Shown here: positions 52,808 to 61,471 of the stretch, one piece after another | Position numbering within the stretch: the first letter of the stretch is position 1 | Layout of the letters: each line of letters opens with the position of its first letter | NCBI GenBank assembly: GCA_026386795.1 | Contig: JAPLMU010000126.1 | Coordinates: forward strand, 1 to 64,000 | Reading direction: 5' to 3' | Source of the DNA: Planctomycetota bacterium | GTDB lineage: Bacteria; Planctomycetota; Phycisphaerae; Phycisphaerales; SM1A02 | Length of the DNA stretch: 64,000 nucleotides | Made by a program: the position numbers and the translations under genes | The notes under the pieces: generated by a model | Told to the model about the DNA's origin: nothing | Database searches by the model: none | The model's input: the letters and a program-made list of their open reading frames with translations, nothing else

Positions 52808-54184
52808 TCAGCCACGCCCGGGAGCGGCGGCCGGATTGCGTCCGGCGGGAGTCAGCACCCGATGCCCGATATCTCGGCGAAAGAAGGCTCCCGGGAACCG
52901 AATTCGGCTCGCGGCAAGATTTGCCAGTTCCTGCGCTCGGCGCAGATCGGCGGCGAGCGCGGTGACGCTCACAACTCGCCCGCCCGTCGTGACGGTGTTT
53001 CCTTGAGGATCCTTAGCGGTTCCGGCATGAAAGATGAGCACATCTTCGCCTAGACCCGCCACCTTTGCGGCTGTCTCCAAACCTTCGATCACTTGACCAG
53101 GGCGAACCTTGCCCGGATAGCCCTCGCTGCAGACCACAACGCAGCAGGCCGATCGGGGGTCAAAGGACAATTCGTTGCCGTCCAGTTCGCCGCCGGCCGT
53201 TCGCCAAAGGATTTCCACTAAGTCGCCCTGCAGGCGCGCCATCAGTGGCTGGGTCTCAGGATCGCCAAATCGGGTGTTGAATTCGAGTACCCGTGGGCCG
53301 CCCGCGGTGAGCATCATCCCGGCGTACAGGACGCCTCGGAACTCGATTCCCTCGCGGCGGAGTGCATCAACGGTGGATACCAACACGTCGCGGCTGACTT
53401 CCTCCATGACCGCATCAGTTGCCAGGGGCGTCGGGCAGTACGAACCCATACCGCCGGTGTTCGGACCGACATCTCCCTCGCCGACCTGCTTATGGTCTTG
53501 GCAGGGATCAAGCACTGTGATCGTCTTTCCGTCGACCAAAGCAAGCACGCTGATTTCTTGACCGGAGAGTCGCTCTTCAATCACTACCGTTGAGCCAGCA
53601 TCGCCAAACTCACGACTGCCCATGATGCGCGCGAGCGCTGCAAGGGCTTCTTCGCGGTCCTCGCACACAACGACGCCCTTGCCGGCGCAGAGGCCGGACG
53701 CCTTGATGACGAGGGGCGTATCGCGCGCCTCAACATAGGTGCGCGCTTGTTCATAGTTGGAAAAACTGCGGCCATCTGCGGTGGGAACGCTTGCGAGTCG
53801 CATCACGGTCTTGGCATATGACTTATCGAATTCAAGTCGTGCACCTTCGCGCGTTGGTCCAAAGATGCGGCGATTGGGAGCAGCAAGGTCATCGACAATT
53901 CCCTCTGACAGCGGGCCTTCCGGACCGACCACGACCAGATGAATGTCGTTCTTATCAAGCCAACTTTTCAGAAAGAAGCGCTCGCGTGGCGAGAGTGGTG
54001 CGTCGCAGCGTCGACCCAGCGCGGCCAGGCCTGCATTGGCGTCTGATTGCACCCAGAGCGTTCCGAGGCGGGGTGATTGCCGCAACTTCCACGCGATGGC
54101 GTGCTCGCGACCGCCGGTTCCAAGGAGGAGGACATTGCAGGTAGCTGGTACGTCGGTCATGGCTGGAAGTGCATCGTGTGACAT
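52808..54184 (-). CDS. purD: Phosphoribosylamine-glycine ligase
   Basis: GAR synthetase, step 2 of purine synthesis. The 458-residue ATP-grasp protein has LLLGTGGREHAIAWKL near the N-terminus (about 20-35), VVVGPEGPLSEGIVDDL, FGPTREGARLEFDKSYAK, the ATP-grasp LVIKASGLCAGKGVVVC and the metal-binding ARFGDPETQ region FNTRFGDPETQPLM. The start is either 54184 or the ATG at 54160; the extra residues are not conserved. It stands alone, divergent from the next gene. Confidence 0.95.
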   Translation of the reverse strand: MSHDALPAMTDVPATCNVLLLGTGGREHAIAWKLRQSPRLGTLWVQSDANAGLAALGRRCDAPLSPRERFFLKSWLDKNDIHLVVVGPEGPLSEGIVDDLAAPNRRIFGPTREGARLEFDKSYAKTVMRLASVPTADGRSFSNYEQARTYVEARDTPLVIKASGLCAGKGVVVCEDREEALAALARIMGSREFGDAGSTVVIEERLSGQEISVLALVDGKTITVLDPCQDHKQVGEGDVGPNTGGMGSYCPTPLATDAVMEEVSRDVLVSTVDALRREGIEFRGVLYAGMMLTAGGPRVLEFNTRFGDPETQPLMARLQGDLVEILWRTAGGELDGNELSFDPRSACCVVVCSEGYPGKVRPGQVIEGLETAAKVAGLGEDVLIFHAGTAKDPQGNTVTTGGRVVSVTALAADLRRAQELANLAASRIRFPGAFFRRDIGHRVLTPAGRNPAAAPGRG

Positions 54185-54208
54185 GGGGAGTGGCTGAAGA
54201 ACCGAGCG

Positions 54209-54233
54209 AGTCTAGCGCAGTTTCTGCTACCCT
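54209..54233. promoter_or_regulatory. Closely spaced divergent -10 boxes of purD and the 54298 gene
   Basis: On the minus strand TAGACT (54214 to 54209) points at purD. On the plus strand TACCCT (54228-54233, in CTGCTACCCT) points at the secreted-protein gene. The boxes are 13 bp apart, so the two promoters would exclude one another. No clear -35 hexamers are visible. Confidence 0.4.
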
Positions 54234-54297
54234 TCGCCGCCCGTCCGAGATCGGAAATCCTGAGCCGGGAACGCCGCCCAATTTGGAGACCACCCGC

Positions 54298-55755
54298 ATG
54301 CGTCTTGCACGCGCCACGACCCTCGCTACCGTTGCCACCCTCGCCATGGCCTTCCTGTGCGGGTCTTTCGCCCGCGCCGATGACGCCAAGGCTGTCGATG
54401 CTCTGAATGCGCCCGCCAAGGTGATTCAGGAGAAGAGCAAGAGTTGGAAGGGGGTGCTCGACGCCTATGTGGAGATGAGCGCGCCGCCCATGAAGTTGGG
54501 TCCGGCTTTCAATGTCCTCGCCGTTTGGCCGGGGATGGCCGACTGGTCCAAGGTCAAGGACTGGGCAGCCGCCAATGGAAAGATGGCGAAGGCACTGCTT
54601 GGCGCTCAAACGGCTGTTGCGTTTGCCATGCCGTACGGTCGGACGAGTGTTCCGCCGGTCTACGTCGAGAAGGGTGCGTTCATTGGAATTGGTGACGGCC
54701 TCACGGTGTATTCGTCCGATGTCGCTTACTTGAAGCCGCTCGCTGTGATCAACACATTCGTTGCGGCGGAGATGTACCGACTCGGTCAAGAGAAAAAGTA
54801 TCAAGAGGCGTTTGAACTTGGTATCGCCTCACTGAAGTTCTTGCGACAGGTCGCCGACCAGCACCTGCTTGAGGAGAAGGTCTTCGCAATGGAAGCGATG
54901 TGCGACATGGCATCGGTGCAGCGCGATGTGCTGCAGACATTCCTTGCCGATATTCCCGCGCCAGTGGTTAAGAAATTCGCACTCACCGGGTACGCATTCA
55001 TTCATCCAACCGATGGAGAACGCTTGCGGCGCATGGAAATGCCTGAGGGCGACCGTGTTCTGGCAGAGGCGCTCATCATGCAACTCTTTGATGCGCAGGG
55101 GCAGCCTGATACTGCGAAATTCGCGGCAACAATGGGTGATTTGCAGGCTCGCAAGGAGCCGCTCGCGCGCTTTGGTGCAGCGAAGCGATGGACCGAAATT
55201 GCAGATGTGCACGGCTCACTTGATTCCACGCGCGCGCGTTTGACGGGCATCTACGACGATTGGTGGCGTCGCTGGCGCGTTCGTTACTACGACGGACTGC
55301 TCGACAACCCGACGGTACTCAGCCGCACCAACAAGATGCGCTACGCGATGGTGTTGGCAATGGCCAATGACATTCAGCGCCTGTTTGCACTGCGGCAACG
55401 CCTCAACGCAGAATTGAATGGCACCGTGTTGGCGTTTGGAGTGGTTGCCGCGTACCGCGATAGCGGCATTTGGCCGGGTGGTATCGATCGTACCTACACG
55501 CAGTACACAATTAAGCGCTTCGACTTTGATCCGTGGGATCCAGCTGCGGGTCGTTGGCAGTACGAGAATGTTGCATCGCCGCGCGCTATCGAGAGTGAAT
55601 TTGGGCGCTTGCAGATTTCCGGCGGCGTGTTGTATGCGCGCGGTGTGGACAAAGAAGACGGCAGCGCACAGAAGCAAACCAATGATGGATTGACTGGCGA
55701 CTTCGTTGCATGGCCTGCGCTGCGTGCGCTGAGTCGAACTGCTGGTGGAAAGTGA
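54298..55755 (+). CDS. Secreted protein of unknown function
   Basis: A 485-residue protein with a signal peptide (MRLARATTLATVATLAMAFLCGSFARA). The rest is largely helical with many aromatic residues (WWRRWRVRYYDGLLDN) and no membrane segment. I recognise no family. It has no strong ribosome binding site; the ATG at 54298 was chosen because the signal peptide starts there. trxB follows 30 nt later and may be cotranscribed. Confidence 0.6.
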   Translation: MRLARATTLATVATLAMAFLCGSFARADDAKAVDALNAPAKVIQEKSKSWKGVLDAYVEMSAPPMKLGPAFNVLAVWPGMADWSKVKDWAAANGKMAKALLGAQTAVAFAMPYGRTSVPPVYVEKGAFIGIGDGLTVYSSDVAYLKPLAVINTFVAAEMYRLGQEKKYQEAFELGIASLKFLRQVADQHLLEEKVFAMEAMCDMASVQRDVLQTFLADIPAPVVKKFALTGYAFIHPTDGERLRRMEMPEGDRVLAEALIMQLFDAQGQPDTAKFAATMGDLQARKEPLARFGAAKRWTEIADVHGSLDSTRARLTGIYDDWWRRWRVRYYDGLLDNPTVLSRTNKMRYAMVLAMANDIQRLFALRQRLNAELNGTVLAFGVVAAYRDSGIWPGGIDRTYTQYTIKRFDFDPWDPAAGRWQYENVASPRAIESEFGRLQISGGVLYARGVDKEDGSAQKQTNDGLTGDFVAWPALRALSRTAGGK

Positions 55756-55785
55756 CTACGAGCATTGCTCGCAGACAGGAAGCAC

Positions 55786-56766
55786 ATGTCCGAAGTAAAG
55801 ATTGAGCAGGTAGTGATCATTGGTTCCGGTCCCGCAGGCTGGACCGCGGCGATTTACGCAGCACGAGCCAACTTGGATCCGGTGGTGTATGTGGGAGTTC
55901 CCGCAACCAATCCCGCGCCAGTGCTTCCGGGTGGTCAGTTGATGCTGACCACGGAAGTAGAGAATTACCCGGGATTTCCGCACGGCGTTACGGGTCCGGA
56001 CATGATGGCCAAGTTCCGCGAGCAAGCGGAGCGATTTGGCACGCGAGTGGTCGACGCCAATATTGATCAATGTGATTTCTCCAAGCAGCCATTTCGAATG
56101 GTTGATTCGGACGGCAAGACAGTGCTGGCGCGCAGTGTGATTATTTCCACCGGCGCAACCGCCAACTGGATGGGCTTAGCCAACGAGATCCGCCTCGCCA
56201 TGAATGGCGGCGGCGTCAGTGCATGCGCCGTCTGCGATGGCGCGCTGCCCGTCTACCGCAATCAACCGCTCGCGGTCGTTGGTGGTGGTGACACCGCGAT
56301 GGAAGAGGCGAGCTACCTGACCAAGTTTGCCAGCAAGGTCTATGTGATCCATCGTCGCGACACGTTGCGCGCTAGCAAGTCCATGCAGGACCGCGTGCTT
56401 TCAAATCCGAAAGTGGAGATGGTGTGGGACAGCGCGGTTGATGACGTCATTGGCGACGAGCGACTTGAGTCGGTGCGAGTGAAAAATCTCAAGACTGGCG
56501 CGTTGCGTAGCCTTGATGTCCGTGGACTGTTCATCGCCATTGGCCATTCGCCGGCGACCAAGTTCCTGCAGGGCTCGGGTGTTGAACTTGACGCAAAGGG
56601 TTATGTGGCGTTGCACACGCGTGCCAGTACCACCAATATTCCGGGCATATTTGCCGCGGGCGATGTGGCGGATCAGCAGTATCGCCAAGCAGTGAGTGCC
56701 GCGGGCATGGGTTGCCAAGCTGCCCTTGATTGTGAACGATGGCTTGCAGAACAGGGCGTGCACTGA
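55786..56766 (+). CDS. trxB: Thioredoxin-disulfide reductase
   Basis: A 326-residue FAD/NADPH flavoenzyme that reduces thioredoxin in the cytoplasm. FAD-binding IIGSGPAGWTAAIYAARANL (about 10-29), the redox-active CAVCDG (about 146-151), the NADPH-binding VVGGGDTAMEEASYL (about 166-180) and the C-terminal GIFAAGDVADQQYRQAVSAAGMGCQAA are complete. The ATG at 55786 follows AGGA. Its stop overlaps the next start (TGATG). Confidence 0.96.
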   Translation: MSEVKIEQVVIIGSGPAGWTAAIYAARANLDPVVYVGVPATNPAPVLPGGQLMLTTEVENYPGFPHGVTGPDMMAKFREQAERFGTRVVDANIDQCDFSKQPFRMVDSDGKTVLARSVIISTGATANWMGLANEIRLAMNGGGVSACAVCDGALPVYRNQPLAVVGGGDTAMEEASYLTKFASKVYVIHRRDTLRASKSMQDRVLSNPKVEMVWDSAVDDVIGDERLESVRVKNLKTGALRSLDVRGLFIAIGHSPATKFLQGSGVELDAKGYVALHTRASTTNIPGIFAAGDVADQQYRQAVSAAGMGCQAALDCERWLAEQGVH

Positions 56767-58073
56767 TGGCTGGCATGCTCGGTGGCAAAGAACGCTGGGT
56801 GGCCACGGGCTCCATCGGCGCGCTGATCGCGGGAATGATTGTTGGCGAATTGCTGCACCGCGGCGGGGCAACGGCGACTGTCTCTGGTTTCTCTGTTGCC
56901 GGCGACTTGTTGTTGGTTCGCCCGCTGATGATGTTGGTGCTCCCGTTGATCTTCACGAGCGTGGTTGCCGGCATTACTTCGTTGGGTGACCCTTCGCGAC
57001 TCGGGAAGTTAGGTCTGAGTACGAGTGCCTATTTCTTGGCGACCATGCTGGTGGCTGCCACTCTTGGAGCAACGCTGGTGACGCTCGTTGGTCCGGGGCT
57101 TGGGCTCGCGCCTGCGGATGTCACAGCACTCACGACGAGCGGCATCGAACGATTCGAGGCCGCTCCGAAATTGACGCAGGCGGCCGCATCGGGCGAGCAG
57201 GGGCTTGGCACCGCGTGGCTACAGATTGCGCGGCAGTTGATTCCTGCCAATCCATTTGCATCAATGGCCGAGGGGCAGCCGCTTGGGATGATCATCTTTG
57301 CGATCGTTCTTGGAGTCGCGCTGGCACTGAGCGGTGACGCTGGTAATTCTGCGGCACGCGTCCTAAACGGATTGAACGAAGCACTCTTGCGCGCGGTGGG
57401 TTGGGTGCTCTGGATTATTCCGATCGGCGCGTTCCTCTTGGTGAGTGCAAGTGTCGGCAAGGTTGGGCTTGCGGAACTGCTTGGGCCGCTTGGGCTGTAC
57501 ATGTCGGTGGTGATTGGCGGTCTGATCATTCACATGTTCATCGTGCTGCCGATCTTCCAGATTGTTCTTGGTGGAGGCAATCCTTTCAAATTCATGTGGG
57601 CGATGCGTGAGGCTCTGGCCACCGCATTCGCGACGGCGAGCTCGAGCGCAACGCTCCCTGTGACTATCAGAGTGTGTGAGACCGAGGGCGGTTGTTCGCA
57701 GCGCGCAACGCGCTTCTGCGCACCGCTCGGTGCGACGCTCAACATGGACGGCACTGCGCTGTACGAGGCCGTGGCAGTGGTGTTCCTCTTTCAACTGTAC
57801 GGCGTGCAGCTTTCCTTCGGAGAGCTTGCAGTGGTAGTGGCCACCGCCACGCTTGCAGCGGTTGGCGCGGCTGGTATTCCAAGCGCAGGCTTGGTGACGA
57901 TGGTGATCGTGATCACTGCGGTCAACGCGTCGCTCGGCAGCGCGAAGTTGCCGGTGGGTGCGATGGGAATCGTGATCGGCGTTGACCGATTGCTTGACAT
58001 GTGTCGCACCACAGTGAATGTCTGGGGCGACATGGGCGCAGCGCGGATCATGACACGGATCGCGCCGGACTAA
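56766..58073 (+). CDS. Dicarboxylate/amino acid:cation symporter (DAACS family)
   Basis: A 435-residue transporter of the glutamate/dicarboxylate symporter family. LLLVRPLMMLVLPLIFTSVVAGI near residue 50, helical hairpin HP1 with ATASSSATLPVTIRVCE, the TM7 motif GATLNMDGTALYEA, HP2 with AAGIPSAGLVTMVI, and the TM8 region ILDRLLDMCRTTVNV-like (GVDRLLDMCRTTVNVWGD) are present. It probably imports C4-dicarboxylates or acidic amino acids with sodium or protons. The ATG at 56766 overlaps the trxB stop. Confidence 0.93.
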   Translation: MAGMLGGKERWVATGSIGALIAGMIVGELLHRGGATATVSGFSVAGDLLLVRPLMMLVLPLIFTSVVAGITSLGDPSRLGKLGLSTSAYFLATMLVAATLGATLVTLVGPGLGLAPADVTALTTSGIERFEAAPKLTQAAASGEQGLGTAWLQIARQLIPANPFASMAEGQPLGMIIFAIVLGVALALSGDAGNSAARVLNGLNEALLRAVGWVLWIIPIGAFLLVSASVGKVGLAELLGPLGLYMSVVIGGLIIHMFIVLPIFQIVLGGGNPFKFMWAMREALATAFATASSSATLPVTIRVCETEGGCSQRATRFCAPLGATLNMDGTALYEAVAVVFLFQLYGVQLSFGELAVVVATATLAAVGAAGIPSAGLVTMVIVITAVNASLGSAKLPVGAMGIVIGVDRLLDMCRTTVNVWGDMGAARIMTRIAPD

Positions 58074-58093
58074 CTCGCAAATTTCGACGCCAA

Positions 58094-60112
58094 TCAAGTG
58101 GTGAAGCGCGAAACTTCGCTGTCGAGACCATCCACTGCGTCGCGCAGGTGCTTGGTTGCGTTATTAAAATCGCCGAGTGCCGCAGCGGTTCGCGCCGTGC
58201 CATCAGCGAGTCGGCCCATCGCATCGCGAATCTGATCCGCGCCAATCGACTGGGCGCGCATGCCAACGGTTACTTGCTCAAATCGCCCCGAGATTCCCTG
58301 TACAGCGGAGATGATTTCACCAAGACTCTGCGAGATGTCGCTGATCTCCTTGACACCCACTTGTACTTGGTTGGAGAAGGTTCCCATCTCCTTGACGCCG
58401 GCTTTCACGCTTCCCTCCATCTCGCGCACCATGCGTTCGATGTCGAGTGATGCCACCGCGGTCTGCGTGGCGAGGTAGGCGATCTCTCGGGCCACGACGA
58501 GGAATCCGAGACCGTGTTCACCGGCCTTCTCGGCCTCAATCGCCGCATTGATCGACAGCAGATTGGTCTGATTGGCCACCTTCGCCATGGTGACGATGAC
58601 AAGATTGATTCGATCGGCGCTCTCGCTGATCTTGGTCAGTTTGTCACCAAACAATGCAGTGCTCTTAGCCATTTGCTGCATGGTGGAGTCCATGCCTGCA
58701 AGGTTGGTGCGACCCTCTTCGGCGCGATGGCCGGTTTGCGAGGCCATTTCGTTGACCTCATTCATGGTGCGCAACAATTCCTGGCTCGTGGTGGAGATCT
58801 CGTGGACCGCAGCGCATGCTTCTGTCGTAGCGGTTCCGTGATCCTCGATGACCTGTTTCTGCTCAGCGCCAGTCGATTGCATCACAGTCGCCGTGGCATC
58901 AAGCGTGGCCGTGGACATCTGGATGCGACCAATGAGCGCGCGCAGATCAGTGGTCATGGTGTGGATGGCGCCGAGTAGCGCTCCGGTTTCGTCCTCAGAG
59001 ATGGTGCCCATCTCAGCGCGCAGATCGCCGGCCGCCACCTGGCGCGCAACAGCAACCGCTGCACGGATAGGTGTGGAAATGGAGCGTGCCACGAAGAGTG
59101 CCGTGATGACCACGCCAATGCCCAAGGCAATGGTGAGCGCGATGATCAGATTGCGTTGAAAGTTAAGCAAGGCGAAGGCTTCGCTCGCATCCTGCTTCAC
59201 CAACATGCCCCAGCGGTAGCTTGGCAGGTAGCACCATGCGGCACACACTTCAACGCCGCGGCCGTCGGTCACGGTGCCGTATCCGCGGCTTCCGCTCGCG
59301 GCATTTTTAGCCGTTGCCTCGCCGAACTTTCCAGTGGGCAGGTGGAACTTGAACGCAGTATCGGGATCAGTGCGGGTTGGGGAAGTGACAGTGATGCCCG
59401 TCGGGTCCCCTTGAACGGTCACGATGTCGCCAGTTTCGCCGAGTCCAGTGACATCGGCGAGCATGCGCCAGACCTGATCAGGACCAAGGCCGCCGGCCGA
59501 AACACCAATCACGCGGCCATCGCTGACGATGGGGCTCGTGATAAACATGATCGGCTCGCGTGATGGGCCATAGGGCTGAAAGGCCGTGATTTCCGACTGC
59601 AACAGCGTGCGTGCGCGGTCGAAGCCGGCGGTCAATTCAGAGGTCGCGAGCTCGCCGCTGAGAATTGATGATCCAACAGTGAATGATGAATCGACAGACA
59701 ATCGAATGATGCCTGCAGTGTCAATAAGCAGGAGCCTTTTGTATCCAAGCGCCGCGGCGGTTCGGTCAATATTGATCGCTGATTTCTTCGTGCCCTGCGG
59801 ATCACTGATGGCATCTTCATTCAGCCGAGCCATCGCTTGTCGCATGCCTGCAGCTCCGGCCATGGCGGCGGCATCAGCGAGCCTTTCAAGTGCGTAGGTC
59901 TCAAGTTCGCTGGACTTGGCCGCATTGATTTGCACCAGTTTCTCGCGCACCGAACCTTCGAGCGCTTGTGTTGCGATGCGCGCGGTGATCACGGCGAGCG
60001 CAATGCACGGCACCAATGAGATCAGTAGAAACCATGCCAGCAGCCGCCCAGCGATCGATCGATACATGGCAATTCGGTTGTCAGCAACTGCTGGTTTAGC
60101 GGGCTTGTTCAT
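58094..60112 (-). CDS. WspA-like methyl-accepting chemotaxis receptor
   Basis: A 672-residue receptor. The first helix (LLAWFLLISLVPCIALAVITA) and second helix near 320 (IIALTIALGIGVVITALFVA) flank an extracytoplasmic Cache-like domain. A HAMP region and a long signalling domain follow. The hairpin tip NQTNLLSINAAIEAEKAGEHGLGF (about 515-538) and the region AREIAYLATQTAVASLDIERM resemble WspA of the surface-sensing Wsp system more than classical chemoreceptors. The ATG at 60112 overlaps the stop of the UrtA-like frame (ATGA). No wsp or che partner gene is in the window. Confidence 0.85.
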   Translation of the reverse strand: MNKPAKPAVADNRIAMYRSIAGRLLAWFLLISLVPCIALAVITARIATQALEGSVREKLVQINAAKSSELETYALERLADAAAMAGAAGMRQAMARLNEDAISDPQGTKKSAINIDRTAAALGYKRLLLIDTAGIIRLSVDSSFTVGSSILSGELATSELTAGFDRARTLLQSEITAFQPYGPSREPIMFITSPIVSDGRVIGVSAGGLGPDQVWRMLADVTGLGETGDIVTVQGDPTGITVTSPTRTDPDTAFKFHLPTGKFGEATAKNAASGSRGYGTVTDGRGVEVCAAWCYLPSYRWGMLVKQDASEAFALLNFQRNLIIALTIALGIGVVITALFVARSISTPIRAAVAVARQVAAGDLRAEMGTISEDETGALLGAIHTMTTDLRALIGRIQMSTATLDATATVMQSTGAEQKQVIEDHGTATTEACAAVHEISTTSQELLRTMNEVNEMASQTGHRAEEGRTNLAGMDSTMQQMAKSTALFGDKLTKISESADRINLVIVTMAKVANQTNLLSINAAIEAEKAGEHGLGFLVVAREIAYLATQTAVASLDIERMVREMEGSVKAGVKEMGTFSNQVQVGVKEISDISQSLGEIISAVQGISGRFEQVTVGMRAQSIGADQIRDAMGRLADGTARTAAALGDFNNATKHLRDAVDGLDSEVSRFTT

Positions 60113-61464
60113 GGTGCCGGGGTCTCGCGCAGGGCAGGTGCTTGCGGTGGTGCGCGCGTCGGATCTGTGGCTGGTGCAATCCACTTCCCGCCCCAACTAC
60201 GGTTGAGGTCTACAACAAATTTCTCCCACACCTCGCGCGGGCGGGAGGATGGAAACGGGTCCGTCGTTTCGAATACGTCCAATCGATACCGGGCGCCAAG
60301 TGTGTTGCGTCTGCGGATCCACGGCGATGGTTCCTTCAGGGGCATTCAAACTTTGCCGACGAAGGGCGTAACGCACCGCGCGGACATCCGTGGTGCCCGC
60401 CTCGCGTACTGCTTGCGCCCAGAGTTTGACGCTGAAATACGCAGTTTCCATCACATCTTGCACGGTGCGGTCGCGCCCGTAGCGTGCCTTGAATGCGTTG
60501 ACGAACACAACATTCTCCGGTCGGTCGATGCTCTGGAAGTAACTCCACGATGCAGCGGCATCGTGTGCAATTCATTCTCGCCGAGAGCAAACGTGAGCAC
60601 TGGTGTCTTGAGCGGGTCAACCCCAGCCGCGCGTAGTGCTTGTGCAAATGCCAGTGCCGAATCGCCGACGACGGAACTGAGCACTACATCGGGCTTCGTT
60701 TCCAGAATTACGCGCACGGCCTCGGACGCGTCCATGCTCCCAAAGGGCATGTACATCTCGCGCACCTTCTCAGCACCAAGGGCCGCCAATTGATCAGAGA
60801 TGATCGCATTGACGCAGTGCGGCCAGACATAATCGGAGCCGATCAGAAGGAACCGCCGCGCCTTTAGTTTCTCGTGACACCATTGAACCGCTGGTGTGAT
60901 TTGCTGATTCGGCGCAGCGCCGGTGTAGACGATGTTTGGGGATTGCTCCAATCCCTCGTATGCCATGGGGTAGACCAATAGATGGTCGGCAGCCTCAACA
61001 ATGGGCAGCACACCCTTGCGGCTCGCGCTGGTCCAGCAGCCAAAGATGACGCATGCGCCGTCTTTACTGATGAGTCGATCAGCTTGCTTAGCGAACGTTG
61101 GCGGATCGGAGGCGCCGTCAGCAATGACCCATTTCACCGGTCTCCCAAGCAAGCCGCCTTCAGCATTGATTTCCTCAAGCGCAAGCACTTCAGCATCAAT
61201 CATCGACAATTCACTGACAGCCATGGGGCCCGTCTGCGACTGGAGAATTCCAACGATGATGAGGCTTCGGTCGTTGAGCAGGCGGTCAAATCCGCGCCAA
61301 GCCAACGTGATGACCACGCACGCGACAAGCAGCAGTCCGATGCGAAGCATCCAGCGGCGTCGGTTTGAATGCACGGGCGTAGTGGTTGCCACAGTTGCAG
61401 CGCCTACGAGCGCAGCGCGGTTTGGTTTGCTTGGAGTGTTCGGATCAGTGTGATGGTTGGCCAT
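60109..61464 (-). pseudogene. UrtA/FmdD-like substrate-binding protein gene with two frameshifts
   Basis: Three frames make one family protein. Frame one covers a membrane anchor (MLRIGLLLVACVVITLAW), IIVGILQSQTGPMAVSE, LALEEINAEGGLLGRPV, IFGCWTSASRKGVLPIVE and ends after FALGENEL. Frame two resumes at AAASWSYFQSIDRPENV and continues through FKARYGRDRTVQDVMETAYF to HTWRPVSIG. Frame three resumes at DVFETTDPFPSSRPREVWEKF and ends at 60109, overlapping the receptor ATG. The urea/amide-binding family normally keeps all these blocks in one frame. It follows aspS by 7 nt. A defective product or an assembly error is implied. Confidence 0.8.
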
Positions 61465-61471
61465 CGTTGCT

